Below are positions 30,696 through 36,501 of a stretch of 36,501 bases of DNA, in pieces (the first letter of the stretch is position 1; each line of letters starts with the position of its first letter). The notes under the pieces are model-generated. The model worked only from the letters and a program-made list of their open reading frames with translations, made no database searches and was not told the origin of the DNA. The position numbers were made by a program, and so were the translations under genes. This DNA is from Bermanella sp051277445 (GTDB taxonomy: Bacteria > Pseudomonadota > Gammaproteobacteria > Pseudomonadales > Oceanobacteraceae), in NCBI GenBank assembly GCA_051277445.1, contig JBNMQC010000009.1:1-36501 (forward strand). Reading direction: 5' to 3'.

Positions 30696-33206
30696 CTACG
30701 ATATATCTTGTAAAAGCTGGCGGGGCGATGCATTCAATACATCGCGGTTTGCCCAAAAGCCACTAATTAAAATACTGATTAATGCCAAAACCGGCACGCC
30801 TACCCACAATGACCAATGGGGTGACCAGCTCACATCAAAAATGAACACGTACAAGGCAAAACTAATGGATTCGAATGATGCTATCGCCAACGCACTGGCC
30901 ACCAGCGCAAGCGTCACATATTCACTGCGAATACGCGCTCGAATCATATTCTTGCTCGCACCAAAGGTGCGATACAAGGCCGCTTCATGTTTACGTAGGC
31001 TCAATGTGCTTAGCAGGGTGGCAAACATCAGCACCATAGCGCATATTAAAACCAGGGCTAAGATCGCCTCAACCGCCACACTGGTCTGAGTGAGAATCTC
31101 GCGTACTTGTTTCAATATTTGATCAATTTCAATGATCGTCACAGCCTTAAACTGCTGATTCATTTCAATTAACCAGCGGCTTTCCGTGGGCGGCAAATAA
31201 AAACTATTGATGTAAGTATGATGAAAATCGTTAATCACACCATCGGCAAAAACCACATAAAAGTTAGGGCGAAAGTTTTCCCACTTCACATCACGGAAGT
31301 TTTTCACCTTGGTTACCATCTCGCTGCCAGCAATATTAAACGTAATGCTGTCGCCTAGCTCTAACTTCAAACGTCGCGCTAATTCAGATTCCATGGATAT
31401 GGCATTGTCATCAACCGCGGTTTCATCAAACCACTCGCCACTGGATAACACCTCATCTTCTGTGAGCTGAGCACTCCAAGTTAAATTCAGCTCACGCTTC
31501 AGAGCGTTTGGTGCATCGTCTTCTGGATAAAGCTCGTCAACATTCACACCATTGATATGAGTCAGTCGGCCACGCACCATGGGATAAAATTCACTGGCGG
31601 CTAACCCTTTATCACTCAATGCTTGCTCAAATGCAGCTTTTTTATCCGGCAGAATGTTAATCGCAAAATGGTTCGGCGTATCCGCTGGCACCTGCTGCTG
31701 CCAATCTTCAAACAAATCCCCACGTACTAACCAAATTAACGCAACGGACGTGAAGATAAACGCAAAGGCTGCCACCTGAGAGCGCGCATAATATTGGTGA
31801 CGATCTAATTGGCTTAAACCCACACGTAAAAACGGCGGTAAAAAACGCTGCACCTTTATTAAACCTTTCAGCAGCAAGCTCGATAACACGCCATAAACCA
31901 ACAATAAAATTGCAAGGCCCACAACGAACACAACCGACAACACGATGCTGCTAGTAAGCAAATAGGCTAACGCCAACATAATCACCACTGCCAATACAAA
32001 AAACACATTGGCTTTTACCGACTGCGGCGCAAGCTCTCGGCGCAACACACGAACAGGGCTCACTTGATTGAGATTTAAGATCGGTGCCATGGCCACCAAC
32101 ATCAACACCAGTGCCGCGCACACCAAGCTGATCAACACCGGTAGCACCCGTGCTGGCATTAGGTCTTTAGGTAAAATATCCGCCACGGTTTGCAGTAATG
32201 CAAAATGCAGTACAAACCCCAGCAACGCCCCTAAAACGGCCCCCACAATGGCAGTAAACGATAATTTATAAATAAAGATGTTACGCACTTGATGGCTCGA
32301 CGCCCCCAAACAACGAAGCAAAGCGGCTGTATTGTAGTGACGTTCACTGTAGCGTTTAGCGCATAAGGCGATGGCCACTGCCGCCAATAACACACTGATC
32401 AAACTGGCAAGTGACAGATACTGCTGCGCTTTTTGCAGGGCATTACCTACATTGTTTTGGCTGTCTTCGACACCTGCCAGTTTATCCGCTTTGTTTAATT
32501 GCGGTTTCAGCCAATCAACGAACTCACTCAAAGCATTTTCACTGCCGGTGTAATATTGTTTGTACCAAATTCGACTGCCTTGATTCACAACACCCGTTTT
32601 AGGCACGTCGGCATAGTTCATGAGTAAACGGCCAAACGGGCTAAACAAGCTGCCAGAGCGGTCCGCATCTTGTTGTAAGATTTTATCGACCACAAACACA
32701 GCGTTACCAATTTCAACGGTGTCACCTAACTTGGCGTTGAGTTTTTGTAAAATGCGCTCTTCGGCCCATACTCGACCAGGTTTTGGGGCTTGCTTAATTA
32801 ACTGGGTTTGCGTGTTCGTATCTGCATAAAAGCCATCGGCCACTTGATTGAAGCCTTTCAGCGGGTAATTATCTTCAACCGAGCGCACCCGCACTAATTG
32901 CAGCTGCTCGTTCGCATAGGCCATGGTTGAAAAGCCCAAAGCCATCGATGTATTCAAACCCAGCGACTGCCCATGCTGAATGTAATCATTGGATAACTCA
33001 CGGGTACTGAATACGGTTAAATCACCGGCGATCAGTTCACTGGCACGGTATTCCATGGTGCGGGACAGACGATCACTAAAACTAGAAATCATCGACATAC
33101 TTAACGCCGCCAATAGCGTGGCCGCAATTAATAAGCGCTTTTCACTGCTGCGTAAATCATTAACCCAATGCTTACATGCCAGCAGAAAAACCTGATGGTG
33201 TTTCAT
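30696..33206 (-). CDS. ybbP: ABC transporter permease, YbbP-type (FtsX superfamily)
   Basis: 836 residues from ATG 33206; AGGAG lies five bases upstream, while an upstream GTG (33212) is too close to it. The protein has an N-terminal helix (about 20-45), a large extracytoplasmic domain, three helices in the middle (about 275-400), further helices (400-470), a second extracytoplasmic domain and three C-terminal helices: the duplicated FtsX arrangement of YbbP. The exporter with YbbA is of unknown substrate; involvement in lipid or lipoprotein trafficking has been proposed for the family. Translation is likely coupled to the ATPase gene 18 bases upstream. Confidence 0.85.
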   Translation of the reverse strand: MKHHQVFLLACKHWVNDLRSSEKRLLIAATLLAALSMSMISSFSDRLSRTMEYRASELIAGDLTVFSTRELSNDYIQHGQSLGLNTSMALGFSTMAYANEQLQLVRVRSVEDNYPLKGFNQVADGFYADTNTQTQLIKQAPKPGRVWAEERILQKLNAKLGDTVEIGNAVFVVDKILQQDADRSGSLFSPFGRLLMNYADVPKTGVVNQGSRIWYKQYYTGSENALSEFVDWLKPQLNKADKLAGVEDSQNNVGNALQKAQQYLSLASLISVLLAAVAIALCAKRYSERHYNTAALLRCLGASSHQVRNIFIYKLSFTAIVGAVLGALLGFVLHFALLQTVADILPKDLMPARVLPVLISLVCAALVLMLVAMAPILNLNQVSPVRVLRRELAPQSVKANVFFVLAVVIMLALAYLLTSSIVLSVVFVVGLAILLLVYGVLSSLLLKGLIKVQRFLPPFLRVGLSQLDRHQYYARSQVAAFAFIFTSVALIWLVRGDLFEDWQQQVPADTPNHFAINILPDKKAAFEQALSDKGLAASEFYPMVRGRLTHINGVNVDELYPEDDAPNALKRELNLTWSAQLTEDEVLSSGEWFDETAVDDNAISMESELARRLKLELGDSITFNIAGSEMVTKVKNFRDVKWENFRPNFYVVFADGVINDFHHTYINSFYLPPTESRWLIEMNQQFKAVTIIEIDQILKQVREILTQTSVAVEAILALVLICAMVLMFATLLSTLSLRKHEAALYRTFGASKNMIRARIRSEYVTLALVASALAIASFESISFALYVFIFDVSWSPHWSLWVGVPVLALISILISGFWANRDVLNASPRQLLQDIS

Positions 33207-33224
33207 ATTCACTCCTGCTGGAAA

Positions 33225-33938
33225 TTAGAGGCTGGTTGCATTAGTGGTGACGGTTTCAACGAGCTTGCCGTCAATCAAATGCACCTGACGCTGACAACGT
33301 TTAGCGAGGGTTTCATCATGTGTCACCAGTACCAAGGTCGTATTAAGTTGCGCATTGAGATCAAACAACAAATCTTCAATTTTCTCACCTGTGTGTTCAT
33401 CTAGATTACCGGTTGGCTCATCCGCAAACAGCACATCCGGTTCACAGGCAAAGGCACGGGCAATGGCCACTCGTTGTTGTTCGCCACCACTTAATTGATT
33501 GGGCTGGTGATCCAAGCGCTCTGATAAGCCCACTTTTTCTAGCCAGTTTTGCGCTTTGGATGTTGCGTTAGCATCCCCCGCTAGCTCCAACGGTAACATG
33601 ACGTTATCTAAGGCACTTAAATGGGGTAACAATTGAAAGTTTTGAAACACAAAACCCACATGTTGCTTACGTACCGCCGCGCGGCCGTCTTCGTTCATGT
33701 TTGATAAATCCTGACCAAGAATACGAACGTGGCCGCTCGTAGCTTTATCCAATCCAGCCAACAAGCTGAGTAAGGTAGATTTACCGGAGCCACTCTTGCC
33801 CACTATGGCAATGGTCTCACCCGCGGCGACCGACACATTAACATTGGTTAAAATATCCAGGGTTTGCTCACCCAACGTGAGGGATTTACACAGGTTTTCA
33901 ACTTCAATCATGGTCAACCAATCCGTTTCATTATTCAT
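33225..33938 (-). CDS. ybbA: ABC transporter ATPase, YbbA-type
   Basis: 237 residues of the LolD/MacB-like ATPase group. Walker A GKSGSGKST (47-55), Q-loop FQNFQLLPH, signature LSGGEQQR (149-156), Walker B VLFADEP (169-175) and the H-loop VTHDE. It powers the YbbP-type permease encoded next on the same strand. The ATG at 33938 gives the longest form; MIEVENL from 33911 is possible. Overall similarity to E. coli YbbA (RLDHQPNQLSGGEQQRVAIARAF region) supports the name. Confidence 0.9.
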   Translation of the reverse strand: MNNETDWLTMIEVENLCKSLTLGEQTLDILTNVNVSVAAGETIAIVGKSGSGKSTLLSLLAGLDKATSGHVRILGQDLSNMNEDGRAAVRKQHVGFVFQNFQLLPHLSALDNVMLPLELAGDANATSKAQNWLEKVGLSERLDHQPNQLSGGEQQRVAIARAFACEPDVLFADEPTGNLDEHTGEKIEDLLFDLNAQLNTTLVLVTHDETLAKRCQRQVHLIDGKLVETVTTNATSL

Positions 33939-34121
33939 ATGTAATAGGGGTAATATGGTTCATCAGATCACTAATTGGTGCGGAAATTCAATAAAGTTCG
34001 CATTTTGCACCACAAAACCCACAAACACTCTGCCTAGCCGACTTCTTTGACTGCTCTCACCCGATCCTGCAGAAAATCCAAATCCGAGCTAAAATAAAAA
34101 ATAGACCAAATGGGCCTCCGA

Positions 34122-34150
34122 AATTGAGACTATTTACCTGACTCTCAATT
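34122..34150. promoter_or_regulatory. Inverted repeat upstream of the six-TM diguanylate cyclase gene
   Basis: AATTGAGA (34122-34129) and TCTCAATT (34143-34150) form a perfect 8-bp dyad with 13 bases between, 84 bases before the ATG. A smaller dyad (ATGATT/AATCAT, 34184-34202) follows. The 295-base gap around them (33939-34233) otherwise shows no gene. Confidence 0.45.
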
Positions 34151-34233
34151 CATTTTATTCTGTAGACATCCTTTCGTGCTCTTATGATTCACTGATAATC
34201 ATAACCAAAGCACACATGACCAAGGTACCCTAA

Positions 34234-35358
34234 ATGGTATGGATTAACTCGCTTGTTGTTCAGCATAACCTTAGTGCGTCACAACTTGCTTTGTTTAACC
34301 TTGAAATTCGTGAAGAACAAATCCGCTCTACCCGCTTTTTCACCATCGTTACCCTGCTGCTCTCCTTGGTATTTTTAATATCCGACGCCCACTTTTTAAA
34401 AGATCATTTTACTGAACTAGCATGGATACGCACCACAGTGGTATTCGCTTGTGTCATTGGTGCGATGACACTTAAATACTTAAACCTGCGTAATGCTTAC
34501 TTATTATTGGCCATCTCACTGGTGGCCTATAATACTGTGATTGTTTATGTTGGCATTCTAGCCGCCAATCAAGGCTTAGATACCTATCAGCAAGGCACTG
34601 TGATTATTCTTATTTATTGCTGTACGTTATTCCAAGCACCACTACTGCTGACCTTTGTCGTCACAACCATTTGTTGGAGCAGTTATTTTGTTGGTATCAG
34701 CTTGTATTCAACTACGGATTCATCCGTGATTTTTAATAACACCATCGTGTTTTTGATTGCCAGCATCCTAGGACTGCTGTCCGTGGCTCACCGAGAGCGT
34801 TACTTGATGAACTATTTTTTAACTAATCAACAATTAAAACAACAAGAACAACAGTCTAAAGAACAATCCCTCAAAGATGCCCTAACCAAACTGCCCAATC
34901 GCCTAGCGATCATGGAGAAGATAGATAGCTTCGAGAGTTTAATCCCCAAAGATATGATCATCATGATGGGCGACGTTGATAACTTTAAGAAAATTAATGA
35001 CCAATACGGACACAAGCAAGGTGATTTGGCGCTTAAGTTAATTGCCGAGTGCTTAAAGCAACACATTGAACCTCAAAGCGGATTCATCAGCCGCTATGGC
35101 GGTGAGGAGTTTTTAATCATCCTAGACAACGTTACTCAAGAAGACAGTCAAGCTTTAGGCGAAACCTTAGTGAAAGCTGTATCAGAAATAAACCACCCTC
35201 AGCTTCCACAATTGGGTATCTCTATCGGCGGATACTTAACCAGCGGCAACGAAAGCGCCATCACCGACTGTATAGAGCGAGCCGATCAGACTCTGTTAAG
35301 AGCCAAAGCCGATGGCAAAAACCGGTTTCTATTAAACCGCCGTATTTACAGCAATTAA
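34234..35358 (+). CDS. Membrane diguanylate cyclase, six-TM sensor with GGDEF
   Basis: 374 residues. Six hydrophobic segments (about 36-52, 63-80, 87-108, 121-139, 141-160, 168-186) form an integral sensor of unknown ligand, then a glutamine-rich coiled coil (198-212), then a GGDEF domain with DALTKLPNR, GDVDNFKKIND and GGEEF (289-293). The RxxD inhibitory site is missing (PQSG at 280-283), so product inhibition is probably absent. AAGG precedes the ATG by about eight bases. It likely produces cyclic-di-GMP at the membrane. Confidence 0.9.
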   Translation: MVWINSLVVQHNLSASQLALFNLEIREEQIRSTRFFTIVTLLLSLVFLISDAHFLKDHFTELAWIRTTVVFACVIGAMTLKYLNLRNAYLLLAISLVAYNTVIVYVGILAANQGLDTYQQGTVIILIYCCTLFQAPLLLTFVVTTICWSSYFVGISLYSTTDSSVIFNNTIVFLIASILGLLSVAHRERYLMNYFLTNQQLKQQEQQSKEQSLKDALTKLPNRLAIMEKIDSFESLIPKDMIIMMGDVDNFKKINDQYGHKQGDLALKLIAECLKQHIEPQSGFISRYGGEEFLIILDNVTQEDSQALGETLVKAVSEINHPQLPQLGISIGGYLTSGNESAITDCIERADQTLLRAKADGKNRFLLNRRIYSN

Positions 35359-35447
35359 GCTTTACGCTCTAAAAAGGGCAAACATAAACACGCGAGTCCT
35401 GTAATATTCCACCTAACAATTAACCTAGATGCAGCACAGATAGCACA

Positions 35448-35822
35448 ATGAAAGATTGCAACTCCTGCGGTAAATGCTGCATCAAATACAGTAACGGCGG
35501 TTTATCGGCCTCAAAAGCTGAGATAGAAGCGTGGCAGGAAGACGCACCTGAGATTGCCGAATACGTGCATCAAGAACAAATTTGGCACGACCCAGAAACC
35601 AAACAACTTTTTGAGTTATGCCCCTTCTTAGAAAACGTGCCCAACAGTAACGTGTACACCTGCGCGATTTATTATAATCGCCCAGACGATTGCCGCTATT
35701 ACCCCAGCACCTTTGAAGAAATGGTGACCGATGGTTGTGAAATGGTAGAAGCCAAAGATTTAAAAGACCCGAAAAAAGCTCGCCAAACCTTAGATATTAT
35801 AATGAGTGACAGTCGTTATTAA
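35448..35822 (+). CDS. YkgJ-family cysteine-cluster protein
   Basis: 124 residues with the family pattern: CNSCGKCC at 4-11, a central CPF, a later CAIY and a DCRYYP motif. These cysteines are thought to bind zinc or an Fe-S cluster. The function is not known; no signal peptide, so cytoplasmic. It is convergent with the CNNM/CBS gene, the two stops overlapping within TTAA. No strong ribosome site before the ATG. Confidence 0.88.
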   Translation: MKDCNSCGKCCIKYSNGGLSASKAEIEAWQEDAPEIAEYVHQEQIWHDPETKQLFELCPFLENVPNSNVYTCAIYYNRPDDCRYYPSTFEEMVTDGCEMVEAKDLKDPKKARQTLDIIMSDSRY

Positions 35823-36501
35823 TCCGGCTGATTTTTTTCTTCACGTAAACGATTACGATAATTGGAGCGCGCCAATGCTTGCATGTCTTCGACCTTATCG
35901 CTCTCATCCACGATTTCACGACCCAGCAAGGTTTCTATGGCGTCTTCCAAGGTAACCACCCCGGCTGTTTGCCCAAACTCATCTTCCACTAAAAACAAAT
36001 GTGCACGCTTTTTAATGAATAAATCCAACAATTGCTGCACAGGTAGTTTTTCCGATACACGTATAATTGACTGAGCCACACTTGATAAAGGTTCGTCACC
36101 CAGGCCTTGGCGCTCGGCTTCATATAAGTCGGCTCGAATCACCTTACCCTGTACCTCATCCACGGTGTTTAGGTAGACGGGAATACGGGTAAATTGTCTG
36201 GTTTCAGGGCGATCCAGCGCCTCTCGTATGGTCATATTTTGTGGCAGCATATGCACCACAGTACGTGGGGTCAGAATCTGACCAGTGGTAATATCCCTTA
36301 GATTCAAAACATTGGATAAATACTGATTCTCCTGAGTAAACAGGTTGCCATCTTTATGGCCCAGTGATGCCAGTGCAATGATCTCTTTACGGGTGATCTC
36401 ATTGCCCTTTGAGTCACTAAACAACTTGGTTAAGCGAGTTGATAACCACACCAAGGGATACACCAGCTTCACCAGTATGGAAATCACATATGAGGAAGGA
36501 A
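35819..36501 (-). CDS. CNNM/CBS-domain protein, cut by the right edge
   Basis: The frame is open to the window end; a GTG at 36487 is not a true start, because codons continue upstream. The visible part begins in the last membrane helix of a CNNM (DUF21) domain (ILVKLVYPLVWLSTRL), followed by the typical KSTEI-like linker (GNEITRKEI) and two CBS repeats (ILTPRTVVHMLP..., then FLVEDEFGQTAGVVTLEDAIETLLGREI). The gene ends soon after the second CBS, without a CorC/HlyC C-terminal domain. Related proteins function in Mg2+ or Na+ transport or resistance. Confidence 0.86.
   Translation of the reverse strand, partial: PSSYVISILVKLVYPLVWLSTRLTKLFSDSKGNEITRKEIIALASLGHKDGNLFTQENQYLSNVLNLRDITTGQILTPRTVVHMLPQNMTIREALDRPETRQFTRIPVYLNTVDEVQGKVIRADLYEAERQGLGDEPLSSVAQSIIRVSEKLPVQQLLDLFIKKRAHLFLVEDEFGQTAGVVTLEDAIETLLGREIVDESDKVEDMQALARSNYRNRLREEKNQPD

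Noticed and set aside
1..36501. CRISPR array, insertion sequence, prophage or tRNA
   Set aside because: I saw no regularly spaced repeats, transposase or integrase motifs, or cloverleaf-like stretch; all long frames are explained by ordinary genes.

Overview
The window looks like an ordinary chromosomal stretch of a Gram-negative gammaproteobacterium, probably a marine Oceanospirillales-type organism. This is inferred from the gene families (YbbA/YbbP-type ABC pair, FieF, CysK, ArgG, YciH, pitrilysin, OlsBA, PlsC/YihG-type acyltransferases, many GGDEF proteins); no marker gene in the window fixes the genus. Genes are tightly packed on both strands, with no intergenic gap above 300 bases. I see no tRNA, rRNA, CRISPR array, insertion sequence or prophage. 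Genes at both window edges are cut: a PAS/GGDEF protein on the left and a CNNM/CBS protein on the right.

Left third (1-8300): a membrane PAS-GAF-GGDEF sensor (minus), a MAPEG-family membrane protein, a long FabG-like reductase, an unknown exported protein (minus), then an olsB-olsA pair for ornithine lipid synthesis followed by a DUF4442 hotdog protein. A near-consensus Pho box lies just upstream of olsB, so the pair is probably induced by phosphate starvation. A small unknown protein and a diguanylate cyclase with a receiver-like N terminus (minus) follow.

Middle (8300-23000): a plus-strand run of yciH, a small PilZ-like protein, ackA-pta (acetate/acetyl-CoA interconversion), a YihG-type acyltransferase and cysK, closed by a bidirectional terminator. 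Minus-strand fieF plus a putative outer-membrane barrel comes next. It is followed by a stand-alone tandem receiver protein and a four-gene minus operon (Sel1 repeat protein, acyltransferase with a variant motif, two small proteins). After a small conserved protein comes a hybrid 'histidine kinase' whose phospho-acceptor His and ATP-binding motifs are lost while its receiver is intact. A REC-GGDEF response regulator diverges from it.

Right third (23000-36501): a small helical protein with a pitrilysin-type protease, a periplasmic Tll0287-like haem protein, argG (minus) with two leader dyads, a secreted six-cysteine protein, an SDR whose start codon lies in a hairpin, and a small membrane protein. 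Then come a minus operon of YbbA-type ATPase, YbbP-type permease and a serine carboxylesterase, a six-TM diguanylate cyclase, a YkgJ-type cysteine-cluster protein and the partial CNNM/CBS protein.

Two themes recur. Membrane-lipid enzymes are common: OlsB, three PlsC-fold acyltransferases, FabG, DUF4442 and an esterase. So are cyclic-di-GMP and phosphorelay proteins: four GGDEF proteins, a PilZ-like candidate, a tandem receiver and a pseudokinase hybrid. The best leads are the Pho box on olsBA, the pseudokinase hybrid opposite a REC-GGDEF gene, and several paired or mutually exclusive dyads in leaders.
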